Source: Streptomyces sp. NBC_00569
Lineage (GTDB): Bacteria > Actinomycetota > Actinomycetes > Streptomycetales > Streptomycetaceae
DNA: 64,000 nucleotides
Assembly: GCF_036345255.1 (NCBI RefSeq)
Contig: NZ_CP107783.1
Location: 7,557,001 to 7,621,000, forward strand
Reading direction: 5' to 3'
The position numbers were made by a program, and so were the translations under genes. Shown in pieces: positions 1 to 9,299 of the stretch. Under the pieces are notes generated by a model. That model was given only the letters and a program-made list of their open reading frames with translations. It did not search any database and was not told the origin of the DNA. Every line of letters starts with the position of its first letter. The stretch's first letter is position 1.

Positions 1-588
1 CGCCTGTCCGCCAGCCGGTTCCTCCAGGCCGTCGCCTTCGGCTACATCTGGGCGTTCCGCTCGATCCCGCTGATCGTGCAGCTGCTCTTCTGGTTCAACC
101 TGGCCTATCTGTACAAGGAGCTGCAGTTCGGCATCCCCTTCGGGCCCGGCTTCCTCTCCTTCGACACGATGGGCCTGGTCGGCGCGATGAGCGCCGCCGT
201 CCTCGGGCTCGCGCTCCACCAGGCCGCGTACGCCGCCGAGATCGTGCGCGGCGGTGTACTGGCCGTGGACAGCGGCCAGTTGGAGGCCGCGGCCGCGCTC
301 GGCATCCCCCGGCTGCGGCAGATCCGCCGCATCGTCCTGCCGCAGGCCATGCGCTCGATCCTGCCGAACGCGGCCAACGAGGTGATCTCCCTCTTCAAGG
401 GCACCTCGATCGTCTCCGTCATGGCGATCGGCGAGCTCTTCTACCAGGTCCAGGTCATCTACGGCCGCAACGGGCGCGTGGTCCCGCTCCTGATGGTCGC
501 CACCGTCTGGTACGTGCTCCTGACCAGCGCGCTCTCCGTCCTCCAGCACTACGTAGAACGACACTTCTCGAAGGGAACCACCCGATGA
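1..588 (+). CDS. Polar amino acid ABC transporter permease, 5' end off-window
   Basis: Inner-membrane permease of a HisM/GlnP-type importer. The reading frame is open from base 1 ([13 protein letters not shown]) so the start lies before the window. The conserved permease EAA loop is visible as [23 protein letters not shown], followed by a last membrane span ([13 protein letters not shown]). Its stop overlaps the ATPase start (ATGA at 585-588), so the two are translationally coupled. The substrate cannot be read from this gene; the monooxygenases downstream suggest a sulfur-containing amino acid. Confidence 0.93.
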   Translation, partial: RLSASRFLQAVAFGYIWAFRSIPLIVQLLFWFNLAYLYKELQFGIPFGPGFLSFDTMGLVGAMSAAVLGLALHQAAYAAEIVRGGVLAVDSGQLEAAAALGIPRLRQIRRIVLPQAMRSILPNAANEVISLFKGTSIVSVMAIGELFYQVQVIYGRNGRVVPLLMVATVWYVLLTSALSVLQHYVERHFSKGTTR

Positions 589-1415
589 GCGACGCGGGCG
601 CCGACCGGACCATGGTCGACATCAAGGCCGTCCACAAGAGCTTCGGCACGCTGGAAGTGCTGCGCGGCATCGACCTGGAGGTGCGCACCGGCGAGGTCAC
701 CGTCGTCCTGGGCCCGTCGGGCTCCGGCAAGTCCACGCTCCTGCGCACCATCAACCACCTGGAGAAGGTCGACAGCGGCTGGATCAGCGTCGACGGCTCC
801 CTCGTCGGCTACCGGCGCGACAGCAGGGCTTCGGCCCGAAGGGCCTCCGGCAAGGGCGGTGGTGGGCGACGGGCGGGCAAGCTGTACGAGCTGCGCGAGC
901 GCGAGGTGCTCAGGCAGCGCACCCAGATCGGCTTCGTCTTCCAGAACTTCAACCTGTTCCCGCACCTCACCGTCCTGGAGAACATCACCGAGGCCCCGGT
1001 CTCCGCCCTCAAGCGTCCCCGCAAAGACGCGCTCGACAGCGCGCGCAGGCTGCTCGACCGGGTCGGACTCGCCGACAAGGCCGGCGCCTACCCGAAGCAG
1101 CTCTCCGGCGGGCAGCAGCAGCGCGTCGCCATCGCCCGCGCACTGGCCCTCGAACCGAAGCTGCTGCTCTTCGACGAGCCGACGTCGGCGCTCGACCCCG
1201 AACTCGTCGGCGAGGTCCTCGACGTCATCAAGGACCTGGCGCTCCAGGGCACCACGATGATCGTCGTCACCCACGAGATCGGCTTCGCCCGCGAGGTCGC
1301 CGACACCGTCGTCTTCATGGACGAGGGCCGCATCGTCGAACAGGGCGCCCCCGGCGACGTGCTGGACGCGCCGCGCCACGACCGCACGAAGGCGTTCCTC
1401 TCCAAGGTCCTCTGA
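585..1415 (+). CDS. Amino acid ABC transporter ATP-binding protein
   Basis: Cytoplasmic ATPase driving the importer, 276 aa. Walker [10 protein letters not shown] at residues 43-51, Q-loop in [10 protein letters not shown], signature [15 protein letters not shown] from residue 173, Walker [13 protein letters not shown] from 193, and the H-loop VTHE. A Gly/Arg-rich insertion (about residues 76-96) before the Q-loop sits where HisP-type ATPases also carry extra residues. The start is fixed by the 4-bp overlap with the permease stop. The binding protein follows after 57 bp, completing a classic permease-ATPase-binding protein set. Confidence 0.96.
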   Translation: MSDAGADRTMVDIKAVHKSFGTLEVLRGIDLEVRTGEVTVVLGPSGSGKSTLLRTINHLEKVDSGWISVDGSLVGYRRDSRASARRASGKGGGGRRAGKLYELREREVLRQRTQIGFVFQNFNLFPHLTVLENITEAPVSALKRPRKDALDSARRLLDRVGLADKAGAYPKQLSGGQQQRVAIARALALEPKLLLFDEPTSALDPELVGEVLDVIKDLALQGTTMIVVTHEIGFAREVADTVVFMDEGRIVEQGAPGDVLDAPRHDRTKAFLSKVL

Positions 1416-1472
1416 CCCTCGCGCCCATTCCACCCTCCTTCCATCTCGCCTTTCTCACCCAGGAGTTCGCAC

Positions 1473-2444
1473 ATGCTGTCCCGCCGCACCCTCGCCCTGT
1501 CCGTCGCCGCGCTCGTGGCCGCGCCCCTGCTCACCGCCTGCGGGGGTGACAGCGATGCCGCGACCGGCACCGGCAAGGGCGGTTCCGAGAAGGTGGGCGG
1601 CATCAACATCGGGCCCGACCAGCACCGCATCCGCGCCAGGAAGGTCGACGCGATCGCGGCCGAGCTGCCGGCCGCGGTACGCAAGCGCGGCACGCTCAGG
1701 CTCGGCGGCAGCGCCGACGCCTCGCCGCCACTCGGCTTCTACGCCACCGACGACAAGACCCGCATCGGCTCCGAGATCGACCTCGCGACCCTGGTCGCCG
1801 ACACACTCGGCCTGAAGATCGAGTTCTCCCCGGTGTCCTGGGAGAACCTCTTCGTCGGCCTCGACAGCGGCAAGTTCGACGCCGTCTTCTCGAACGTCAC
1901 CGTCACGGAGGAGCGCAAGGAGAAGTACGACTTCGCGACCTACCGGCTCGACAACATCGCGTTCGAGGCGAAGAAGGGCACGAGCTGGCGGGTCGAGGAA
2001 CCCAAGGACGTGGCCGGGAAGACCATCGCCGTCTCCTCCGGCACCAACCAGGAGAAGATCCTCGTCGACTGGAGCAAGCAGGACGAGAAGGCGGGCCTGA
2101 AGCCGGTCACCATCAAGTACTTCCAGAAGGACACCGACTACTACCTCGCCCTCCAGTCGGGCCGCATCGACGCCTACCTCGGCCCGAGCCCCAGCGCCGC
2201 CTACCACGTGGAGTCCGCGGGCCAGTCGCAGATCATCGGCACGCTCTCCGGTGCCGGGGACCGGATCCAGGGCAAGATCGCCGCCACGACGAAGAAGGAC
2301 AGCGGACTCGTCGACGCGTACGCCGCAGCCCTCGACCACGTGATCAAGGACGGGTCGTACGGGCGCGTCCTGAAGCGCTGGGGTCTGTCGACCGAGGCGG
2401 TCGAGAAGTCGGAGATCAACCCGCCCGGCCTGCCCAAGCCGTAG
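1473..2444 (+). CDS. Amino acid ABC transporter substrate-binding lipoprotein
   Basis: Extracytoplasmic solute-binding protein (family 3, periplasmic-binding fold), 323 aa. The lipobox LTAC puts the lipidated Cys at residue 23, so the protein should be membrane-tethered. Two typical family stretches are visible: the first lobe (RGTLRLGGSADASPPLGFY, SEIDLATLVADTLG) and the hinge region (VAGKTIAVSSGTNQEKIL). AGGAG lies just upstream of the ATG. It should deliver the ligand to the permease/ATPase encoded immediately before it. Ligand identity is not deducible; an S-substituted cysteine or other organosulfur amino acid is an inference from the downstream genes. Confidence 0.95.
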   Translation: MLSRRTLALSVAALVAAPLLTACGGDSDAATGTGKGGSEKVGGINIGPDQHRIRARKVDAIAAELPAAVRKRGTLRLGGSADASPPLGFYATDDKTRIGSEIDLATLVADTLGLKIEFSPVSWENLFVGLDSGKFDAVFSNVTVTEERKEKYDFATYRLDNIAFEAKKGTSWRVEEPKDVAGKTIAVSSGTNQEKILVDWSKQDEKAGLKPVTIKYFQKDTDYYLALQSGRIDAYLGPSPSAAYHVESAGQSQIIGTLSGAGDRIQGKIAATTKKDSGLVDAYAAALDHVIKDGSYGRVLKRWGLSTEAVEKSEINPPGLPKP

Positions 2445-2491
2445 CCCGCCCGCTGCCCCCGTCCTTCCTCTCCTCGTCCAAGGACCTGCTC

Positions 2492-3574
2492 ATGACTACG
2501 TCAACCGGGCGCGGCCTGCTGCATCTCGCGGCGGCCGTCGACCAGCCCGACACCTACGACGCCGATCCGTATCTCACGCTCACGCGCCTCGCGGAACGCG
2601 GCGCCCTGGACTTCGTCACCCTCGGGGACTCCTTCGGCCGGCCCGGGCCCGACGCGCTCGCCGTGCTGTCCCGGGTCGCCCCGGCGACCGCCCGCATCGG
2701 CCTCGTCCCCACCGTCACCACCACGCACACCGAGCCCTTCCATGTGCAGGCCGCCGTCGCCACCCTCGACTGGGTGAGCCGGGGCCGCGCCGGCTGGCGG
2801 CCCGAGGTGTCCGCCACCGAGGAGGAGGCCCGCCTCTTCGGACGCAGGGCCGCCGCGCCCGCCGCGGAGCTGTGGGGCGAGGCCGGTGAAGTCGCCGACG
2901 TGGCAACCCGGTTGTGGGACAGCTGGGAGGACGACGCGGAGATCCGCGACGTGGCGACCGGACGTTTCATCGACCGGGAGAAGCTGCACCACGTCGACTT
3001 CCAGGGCGCCACGTTCTCCGTGCGCGGTCCCTCCATCGTGCCGCGCCCGCCGCAGGGCCACCCCGTCACGGTCGTCGACACCGCGCAGCAGCACGCGTTC
3101 GACGTCGCCGCCCGCCACGCCGACGTCGCCCTGGTGAACGCGGCGGGCCCGGCGCAGGCCGCCGCCGTCCGCGCCGGGCTGCGCCGCCGCGCCGCCGAGT
3201 ACGGCCGCGATCCCGACGCCCTGCGCGTCCTGGCCGCGCTGCGCATCGACCTCGGCGGCGGGGAGCACGCGGCCGTGCCCGGTCACGGCGGGGGAGGGCC
3301 GCTGCCGAGCGAGCTCGGCCCGCTCTACCGGGGCGGCCCGGTCGACCTCGCCGACCTCGTCGCCGCCTGGCACCGCGCCGGCGCCGTGGACGGCTTCCAC
3401 CTCACGCCGGTCGAGCCGCGCCGTGACCTGGAGCGGCTCGTCAACGGCACGGTGCCGCTGCTCCAGCACCGCGGCCTGTTCCGCACGTTCTATCCGGGCA
3501 GCACCTTCAGGGAGCATCTGGGGCTCGCCCGGCCCGCCAACCAGTACGCCGCGCTCGCGGGGGACCCTTCATGA
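2492..3574 (+). CDS. LLM-class flavin-dependent monooxygenase
   Basis: Luciferase-like (TIM-barrel) FMN-dependent oxidoreductase, 360 aa. Characteristic segments are the N-terminal DFVTLGDSFG strand, the TTTHTEPFHVQAAVATLDWVSRGR core, and a GPSIVPRPPQGHP loop like that of alkanal/nitrilotriacetate monooxygenases. It overlaps the next gene by ATGA, and AAGGA precedes its start. In organosulfur-salvage operons, pairs of luciferase-fold monooxygenases lie beside polar amino acid importers, which is exactly this arrangement. The reduced flavin would have to come from a reductase encoded elsewhere. Confidence 0.88.
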   Translation: MTTSTGRGLLHLAAAVDQPDTYDADPYLTLTRLAERGALDFVTLGDSFGRPGPDALAVLSRVAPATARIGLVPTVTTTHTEPFHVQAAVATLDWVSRGRAGWRPEVSATEEEARLFGRRAAAPAAELWGEAGEVADVATRLWDSWEDDAEIRDVATGRFIDREKLHHVDFQGATFSVRGPSIVPRPPQGHPVTVVDTAQQHAFDVAARHADVALVNAAGPAQAAAVRAGLRRRAAEYGRDPDALRVLAALRIDLGGGEHAAVPGHGGGGPLPSELGPLYRGGPVDLADLVAAWHRAGAVDGFHLTPVEPRRDLERLVNGTVPLLQHRGLFRTFYPGSTFREHLGLARPANQYAALAGDPS

Positions 3575-4929
3575 CCACAACTGCCGGACGACGCAAGCCC
3601 CGCGGCCACAGGCCGCTCAGCAAACAGATCCATCTGGCCGCCCACTTCCCGGGGGTCAACAACACCACCGTCTGGACCGATCCGCTCTCGCGCTCCCAGA
3701 TCGACTTCGCGTCGTTCGAGCACCTCGCCCGAACCGCCGAGCGCGGCCTGTTCGACTTCTTCTTCCTCGCGGAAGGGCTGCGGCTGCGCGAGCACAAGGG
3801 GCGCGTCCACGACCTCGACGTCGTCGGGCGGCCGGAGTCCCTCACCGTCCTGAACGCCCTCGCGGCCGTCACCGAGCGCCTCGGCCTCGCCGCGACCGTC
3901 AACGCGACGTTCAACGAGCCCTACGAGACCGCTCGCAGGTTCGCCACGCTGGACCACCTCAGCGGGGGCCGCGCCGCCTGGAACGTCGTCACCTCCTCCG
4001 ACGCCTTCACCGGCGAGAACTTCCGCCGCGGCGGCTACCTCGACCGGGCGGACCGGTACACGCGCGCCGCCGAGTTCGTCGCCACGGCCCGCGAACTGTG
4101 GGACTCCTGGACGCCCGGGGGACAGTCGCGGCCCTTCGCGCACACCGGTCGGCACTTCGACATCGAGGGCGAGTTCACCCTGCCGCGCTCCCCTCAGGGG
4201 CACCCGGTCGTCATCCAGGCCGGGGACTCACCCGAGGGGCGCGAGTTCGCGGCGTCGGCGGCCGACGTGATCTTCACGCGACACGGTACGCCGGAGGCGG
4301 GCCGCGCGTTCTACGCCGATGTGAAGGGCCGGCTCGCGAAGTACGGGCGCACCGCCGGGGACCTGAAGATCATGCCGGGTGTCACCGTCGTCCTCGGCGA
4401 CACCGCCGCCGAGGCCCAGGAGCGGGCCGCCGGGATCCGGCGCCGGCAGGTGTCCCCGCAGAACGCGCTCCTCACCCTGGAGCAGATCTGGGGCGTCGAC
4501 CTGTCCTCGTACGACCCCGACGGGCCGCTGCCGGACATCGATCCGGTCGTCGACTCCGGGCTCTCGCAGGGCCGCACCAAGCGTGGCGACCCCCGTGCCG
4601 TCGCCGAGCAGTGGCGGGCTCTGTCGCGCGCCAAGGGCCTGTCCATCCGGCAGACCGTCATCGAGACGACCGCGCGCCAGTCGTTCATCGGCACCCCGCA
4701 GGCCGTCGCCGCCGAGCTCGACGAGTTCGTGCAGAGCGACGCGGCCGACGGCTTCATCCTCGTACCGCACCTGACCCCGGGCGGCCTGGACGAATTCGTC
4801 GACCAAGTGGTGCCCCTGCTCCAGGAACGCGGGGCGTACCGCACGGAATACACCGGTACGACGCTGCGCTCCCATCTGGGGCTGAGAGAACCCGTACGCC
4901 CCGCACGCGAGGAAGGCCTGACCGTATGA
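3571..4929 (+). CDS. NtaA/SnaA/DmoA-family FMN-dependent monooxygenase
   Basis: A 452-aa FMNH2-dependent monooxygenase of the NtaA/SnaA/DszA/DmoA superfamily. Recognisable blocks are HFPGVNNTTVW, FDFFFLAEGLRLRE, YETARRFATLDHLSGGRAAWN, EFTLPRSPQGHPVVIQAGDS and the C-terminal VVPLLQERGAYRTEY. Family members oxidise nitrilotriacetate, sulfones, dimethyl sulfide or S-alkyl cysteine derivatives. Start and stop both overlap neighbours by ATGA, giving tight translational coupling. With the importer this suggests uptake and oxidative C-S cleavage of an S-modified amino acid; that substrate is inferred. Confidence 0.9.
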   Translation: MTTTAGRRKPRGHRPLSKQIHLAAHFPGVNNTTVWTDPLSRSQIDFASFEHLARTAERGLFDFFFLAEGLRLREHKGRVHDLDVVGRPESLTVLNALAAVTERLGLAATVNATFNEPYETARRFATLDHLSGGRAAWNVVTSSDAFTGENFRRGGYLDRADRYTRAAEFVATARELWDSWTPGGQSRPFAHTGRHFDIEGEFTLPRSPQGHPVVIQAGDSPEGREFAASAADVIFTRHGTPEAGRAFYADVKGRLAKYGRTAGDLKIMPGVTVVLGDTAAEAQERAAGIRRRQVSPQNALLTLEQIWGVDLSSYDPDGPLPDIDPVVDSGLSQGRTKRGDPRAVAEQWRALSRAKGLSIRQTVIETTARQSFIGTPQAVAAELDEFVQSDAADGFILVPHLTPGGLDEFVDQVVPLLQERGAYRTEYTGTTLRSHLGLREPVRPAREEGLTV

Positions 4930-5714
4930 CCGACGACGCGACCGGCGCAGCCGGCGCCTGGCAGCAGTGGCACGAGCGGCGGACCGCATCCGTCTCCGAG
5001 CCCTACGGACCGCTCGCCCTCACCGGCACTTTCTGGCTCGACGACTATCCGGAAGGCAAACTTCCGGCCATTCCCGGGCAGTGGCGGGCCGACGGCGACC
5101 GGGTCGTCCTGACCGCCGCCCCAGGGGACGGACTCACCCGCGACGGGCAGCCGCTCACCGGTGAGGTGCGGCTCACGGCAGACGCGCAGGTCGGCCTCGG
5201 CGAGCGCCGCCTCGTCGCGATCGTGCGCGAAGGACTGTGGGCCGTACGCGACTTCGACCCGCAGTCGGGGCCGCGGCGCGGCTTCCGCGGCATCGAGGCC
5301 ACCGCCCACGACCCCCGCTGGACGGTCGAGGGCCGCTTCACGCCGTACGGGACCAGCCGCACGGTCCGTGTCGAGAACGCCGACGGCAAGGTGCGCGGCC
5401 TCGGCCTGGGCGGTGAACTGGCCTTCACGCTCGAAGGACAGGACCTCACGCTCCAGGTCGCCGTGCAGGCGGACGGCTCGCTGTGGGCCGTGTTCGCCGA
5501 CGCCACCAGCGGCGACGGGACCTTCCGGTTCCGCTTCCTGCGGCCCGCCGCGCCCGACGCCGAAGGTCGTACGGGCGTGGACTTCAACCGCGCGGTGCTG
5601 CCGCCCTGCGCCTTCGCGGAGCACTTCGTCTGCCCCTTCCCACCGCCCGGCAACACCCTGCCGGTCAAGATCGAGGCCGGCGAACGGAACCTCGTCGCGC
5701 GTACCTCCGTCTGA
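4926..5714 (+). CDS. DUF1684 domain protein
   Basis: A 262-aa cytoplasmic protein resembling DUF1684: WQQWHERRTASVSEPYGPLALTGTFWLD at the start, a TPYGTSRTVRVENADGK middle and VDFNRAVLPPCAFAEHFVCPFPPPGNTLPV near the end. The ending PPCAFAEHFVCPFPPP with paired Cys/His is the family hallmark. The biochemical role is unknown. It begins in the stop codon of the monooxygenase (ATGA), making it the last gene of the operon. DUF1684 proteins commonly accompany such monooxygenase/importer sets, so a role in the same catabolic pathway is likely. Confidence 0.88.
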   Translation: MTDDATGAAGAWQQWHERRTASVSEPYGPLALTGTFWLDDYPEGKLPAIPGQWRADGDRVVLTAAPGDGLTRDGQPLTGEVRLTADAQVGLGERRLVAIVREGLWAVRDFDPQSGPRRGFRGIEATAHDPRWTVEGRFTPYGTSRTVRVENADGKVRGLGLGGELAFTLEGQDLTLQVAVQADGSLWAVFADATSGDGTFRFRFLRPAAPDAEGRTGVDFNRAVLPPCAFAEHFVCPFPPPGNTLPVKIEAGERNLVARTSV

Positions 5715-5867
5715 CAGGGGAGCCGAGCCCCGGCGGCCTGCGAACCACCGCAGCAGCCGCCGGGGCATGTGGACGTGTACCGGACGGACGGCCGAAAGGC
5801 GCCCTTGTGCCGGTCAGTTGAAACGCCGAATACTCCCGAGCAGCGCTTGTCAGGGGCACCGCATCTT

Positions 5868-5879
5868 CGGAACATTCCG
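5868..5879. promoter_or_regulatory. Palindrome upstream of streptogrisin B gene
   Basis: CGGAACATTCCG (5-bp arms, 2-bp centre), followed directly by GGAATCC repeated twice. It lies about 90 bp before the protease start in an otherwise plain 255-bp intergenic region. Symmetry suggests a regulator site; the protein that binds is unknown. Confidence 0.35.
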
Positions 5880-5969
5880 GAATCCGGAATCCGAACGACG
5901 GGCCGCTGGCTGCGCCTCACGGGCCCCGACCCCACGCGGGCCCCCGACTTCCCTCGGGAGGAACGACCA

Positions 5970-6875
5970 GTGAGGATCAAGCGCACCACCCCCCGCAGTG
6001 GCATATCGAGACGCGCCCGGATGATCTCCGTGGCCTCCGGACTCGTCGCCATCGGCGCACTCGCCGTCCCCACGGCCAGCGCGTCGGACGCGCCCGTCGC
6101 GCACACCTTCAGCGCGACCCAGCTCACCCAGGCCGGCACGTCCGTCCTGAAGTCCGATGTACCCGGCACCGCCTGGGCGGTCGACCAGAAGACCAAGCAG
6201 GTCGTCGTCACCGCCGACAGCACGGTCTCCCAGGCCGAGATCGCCAGGATCCAGAAGGCGGCCGGCAGCAACGCGGGCGCCCTGAAGATCGAGCGCACCC
6301 CCGGCACGTTCAAGAAGCTGGTCTCCGGCGGCGACGCCATCTATGCGAGTAGCTGGCGCTGCTCGCTCGGCTTCAACGTCCGCTCGGGCAGCACCTACTA
6401 CTTCCTGACCGCGGGCCACTGCACCGACGGCGCCGGTACCTGGTGGTCGAACTCGTCCCACTCGACGACGATCGGGTCGACCGCGGGATCCAGCTTCCCG
6501 GGCAACGACTACGGCATCGTCAGGTACAGCACCACGGGGACCCCGCCCGGAACGGTCGGCAGCCAGGACATCACCGGTGCGGCCACGCCTTCCGTGGGGA
6601 CCACGGTCACCCGGCGCGGCTCGACCACCGGTATCCACAGCGGCCGCGTCACCGCGCTCAACGCCACCGTGAACTACGGCGGCGGCGACATCGTCTCCGG
6701 CCTCATCCAGACCACGGTCTGCGCCGAGCCCGGCGACTCCGGCGGCCCGCTCTACGGCGGCTCCACCGCGTACGGCCTGACCTCCGGCGGCAGCGGCAAC
6801 TGCACCTCCGGCGGTACGACCTTCTTCCAGCCGGTCACCGAGGCGCTGAGTGCGTACGGAGTGAGCGTCTACTGA
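5970..6875 (+). CDS. sprB: Secreted streptogrisin B-like serine protease with propeptide
   Basis: Chymotrypsin-fold (S1/alpha-lytic type) extracellular protease, 301 aa. I chose the GTG at 5970 because GGGAGGAA sits 6 bp upstream and a Sec signal peptide (Arg-rich start, [13 protein letters not shown], cleavage near TASAS) follows. A short propeptide precedes the mature enzyme, which begins near VSGGDAIY. The catalytic triad is His150 (TAGHC), Asp180 (GNDYG) and Ser257 (PGDSGGP). The mature part closely matches Streptomyces griseus protease B as I remember it, down to the ending [12 protein letters not shown]. Likely expressed late in growth for extracellular protein digestion. Confidence 0.95.
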   Translation: MRIKRTTPRSGISRRARMISVASGLVAIGALAVPTASASDAPVAHTFSATQLTQAGTSVLKSDVPGTAWAVDQKTKQVVVTADSTVSQAEIARIQKAAGSNAGALKIERTPGTFKKLVSGGDAIYASSWRCSLGFNVRSGSTYYFLTAGHCTDGAGTWWSNSSHSTTIGSTAGSSFPGNDYGIVRYSTTGTPPGTVGSQDITGAATPSVGTTVTRRGSTTGIHSGRVTALNATVNYGGGDIVSGLIQTTVCAEPGDSGGPLYGGSTAYGLTSGGSGNCTSGGTTFFQPVTEALSAYGVSVY

Positions 6876-6926
6876 TCCGTGGGCGTCGACTGACGGACAC
6901 GGTCTGACCTGCAGCAGGCAGCAGGG

Positions 6927-6958
6927 AGCCCCCGCACGGCAACTGCCGTGCGGGGGCT
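6927..6958 (+). terminator. Rho-independent-type hairpin after sprB-like gene
   Basis: A perfect 15-bp inverted repeat (AGCCCCCGCACGGCA and its complement) with a 2-base centre, 51 bp past the protease stop. There is no U-tract, as is usual in Streptomyces. Confidence 0.85.
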
Positions 6959-7077
6959 CGCTCTTGCGCGCGTTCCGGAGTTACCTTCGAAGGGGAAACC
7001 GTCGAAAGCGCCGCCTTCGAAAGCGGCACCTTCGAGAAGCCTGCCTGAGTGCCTGGGTCCGAACCCTGGAGGCCTCC

Positions 7078-7911
7078 ATGGTCGAGCAGCTGCTGGCGGC
7101 GGGAGCCGCCGCGTGCGCTGTCGTGATCTACGCGACGGCGGCGGCGCGTGTCGTCAAACAGTACGAGCGGGGAGTGGTCTTCCGGCTGGGGCGGCTGCGA
7201 CCGGATGTGCGCGGTCCGGGGTTCACGATGATCGTGCCGTTCGTGGACCGGCTCCGTAAGGTCAACATGCAGATCGTCACGATGCCGGTGCCCGCACAGG
7301 ACGGCATCACCCGCGACAACGTCACGGTGCGGGTCGACGCCGTCATCTACTTCAAGGTGACCGACGCGTCCGAGGCCGTCGTACAGGTGGAGGACTACCG
7401 GTTCGCCGTCTCCCAGATGGCTCAGACGTCACTGCGGTCCATCATCGGCAAGAGCGACCTCGACGACCTCCTCTCGAACCGCGAACAGCTCAACCAGGGA
7501 CTCGAGTTGATGATCGACAGCCCGGCTGTCGGCTGGGGTGTGCAGATCGACCGCGTCGAGATCAAGGACGTGTCGCTGCCCGAGACCATGAAGCGCTCGA
7601 TGTCGCGGCAGGCCGAGGCGGAGCGTGAGCGGCGCGCCCGGATCATCAACGCCGACGCCGAACTCCAGGCCTCCAGAAAGCTCGCCGAGGCCGCCGCCGA
7701 GATGTCCGAACAGCCCGCGGCACTCCAACTCCGGCTCCTGCAGACCGTGGTGGCCGTCGCCGCCGAGAAGAACTCGACCCTCGTACTGCCGTTCCCGGTC
7801 GAGCTCCTGCGCTTCCTGGAGCGGGCGACCCCGGGGGACGCGGTGCGGCAGCCGGGCGCCGAACAGCCGCCGATTCCCGGCCCGGTGACATCGGAATCAG
7901 GACAGGACTAG
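7078..7911 (+). CDS. Slipin / SPFH (stomatin-prohibitin) membrane protein
   Basis: A 277-aa membrane-raft-type scaffold protein. One N-terminal membrane span (LLAAGAAACAVVIYATAA) is followed by the SPFH domain: QYERGVVFRLGRL, GPGFTMIVPFVDRLRKV, TRDNVTVRVDAVIYFKV and the Ala/Glu-rich coiled-coil ending (RQAEAERERRARIINADAELQAS). The start ATG at 7078 has CTGGAGG upstream; an earlier in-frame start at 6964 would read through a repeat-rich leader. Slipins oligomerise in the cytoplasmic membrane. No obvious operon partner (such as an NfeD protein) is adjacent. Confidence 0.92.
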   Translation: MVEQLLAAGAAACAVVIYATAAARVVKQYERGVVFRLGRLRPDVRGPGFTMIVPFVDRLRKVNMQIVTMPVPAQDGITRDNVTVRVDAVIYFKVTDASEAVVQVEDYRFAVSQMAQTSLRSIIGKSDLDDLLSNREQLNQGLELMIDSPAVGWGVQIDRVEIKDVSLPETMKRSMSRQAEAERERRARIINADAELQASRKLAEAAAEMSEQPAALQLRLLQTVVAVAAEKNSTLVLPFPVELLRFLERATPGDAVRQPGAEQPPIPGPVTSESGQD

Positions 7912-8148
7912 ACCTCACCCTTTGCGGACCGCCCCTCTGCGCGGAGTGTTTGCAGTGGGAATCGACGTGGTGCGACAGGCGTGTGACGGGGGTGCACGCG
8001 GCCGGAGGAGCGCATAGCGTCAGTCGCACGCGCGTCCTGAAGTCGACCTTGTGTGTCCCCTGTGGCCGTCGGGATAGTGGGCGCGTCAACCTACGGGACC
8101 GGCTCACCCCACAGCGGTCGGTTCCGACCCCCCACAGGAGGACGAGAG

Positions 8149-9231
8149 TTGAAGCACCGACGCATACCCAAGCGGCGTGCCGCCGCGGTAGGAGCGGGCA
8201 TCGCCGCCCTGGTCGCCGCGGGAGTCACCTTCCAGACTGCGAACGCGAGCACGGACACCCCTGATGTGGCCCCGCAGACCCTGTCGATCGCGAAGGCCGG
8301 AAATCTCGCCTCGTCCCTGACCAAGGACCTCGGCGCGGACTCGGCGGGCACGTACTACGACGCGAAGGCCAAGCACCTCGTCGTGAACGTCCTGAACAAG
8401 GACGCGGCGGACATCGCGCGGGCGGCCGGAGCCAAGGTCAGAGTCGTCGAGAACTCCCTGGCCGAGCTCAAGAGCGCCCGCACCACCCTGAAGCAGGACG
8501 CGACGATCCCCGGCACCTCGTGGGCGGTCGACCCGGCCACCAACAAGGTCGTCGTCACCGCCGACCGCACGGTCGACACCGCCGCGTGGAACAAACTCGG
8601 CAAGGTCGTCGACGGCCTCGGCGCCAAGGCCGAACTCCAGCGCACCAAGGGGGAGTTCAAGCCCCTCATCGCGGGCGGTGACGCCATCACCGGCAGCGGC
8701 GGCCGGTGCTCCCTCGGCTTCAACGTGGTCAAGGGCGGCCAGCCGTACTTCATCACGGCCGGCCACTGCACCGAGGCGATCTCCACCTGGTCGGACTCCG
8801 ACGGCAAGGAGATCGGCGCGAACGAGCAGTCCAGCTTCCCGGACAACGACTTCGGCCTGGTCAAGTACGCCGCCGGCGTCGAGCACCCGAGCGAGGTCGA
8901 CCTCTACAACGGCTCCACGCAGCCGATCACCAAGGCGGGCGACGCGACCGTCGGCATGAAGGTGACCCGCAGCGGCTCCACGACCCAGGTCCACGACGGC
9001 ACCGTCACCGGCCTGGACGCCACCGTGAACTACGGCAACGGCGACGTCGTCAACGGACTCATCCAGACCGACGTCTGCGCCGAGCCCGGCGACAGCGGCG
9101 GCTCGCTCTTCTCGGGCGACACCGCGATCGGCCTCACCTCGGGCGGCAGCGGCGACTGCACCTCCGGCGGGGAGACCTTCTTCCAGCCGGTGACGGAGGC
9201 GCTGTCCACGTTCGGCGCCGAGATCGGCTGA
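8149..9231 (+). CDS. sprD: Secreted streptogrisin D-like serine protease with long propeptide
   Basis: Alpha-lytic-type extracellular endopeptidase precursor, 360 aa. The TTG at 8149 is preferred: AGGAGGA ends 6 bp before it and the classical leader [17 protein letters not shown] follows. A propeptide of about 135 residues precedes the mature enzyme (IAGGDAITG). Catalytic residues are His206 (TAGHC), Asp234 (DNDFG) and Ser316 (PGDSGGS). The larger propeptide and mature ending match streptogrisin D rather than B. It is a paralogue of the protease at 5970; the slipin gene lies between them. Confidence 0.94.
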   Translation: MKHRRIPKRRAAAVGAGIAALVAAGVTFQTANASTDTPDVAPQTLSIAKAGNLASSLTKDLGADSAGTYYDAKAKHLVVNVLNKDAADIARAAGAKVRVVENSLAELKSARTTLKQDATIPGTSWAVDPATNKVVVTADRTVDTAAWNKLGKVVDGLGAKAELQRTKGEFKPLIAGGDAITGSGGRCSLGFNVVKGGQPYFITAGHCTEAISTWSDSDGKEIGANEQSSFPDNDFGLVKYAAGVEHPSEVDLYNGSTQPITKAGDATVGMKVTRSGSTTQVHDGTVTGLDATVNYGNGDVVNGLIQTDVCAEPGDSGGSLFSGDTAIGLTSGGSGDCTSGGETFFQPVTEALSTFGAEIG

Positions 9232-9268
9232 CGTAACGACAGTGAGTCGGCGCGACAGCGCGACACAG

Positions 9269-9299
9269 GGGGCCGGCCCGTCACCGACGGGCCGGCCCC
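9269..9299. terminator. Terminator hairpin between convergent genes
   Basis: A perfect 14-bp stem (GGGGCCGGCCCGTC) with a 3-base loop, reaching the last base before the converging membrane-protein gene. It can serve both strands. Confidence 0.85.

Noticed and set aside
5769..5969. Upstream extension of the sprB-like frame
   Set aside because: The extension has no signal peptide; the GTG at 5970 has a good ribosome site and directly begins a Sec leader.
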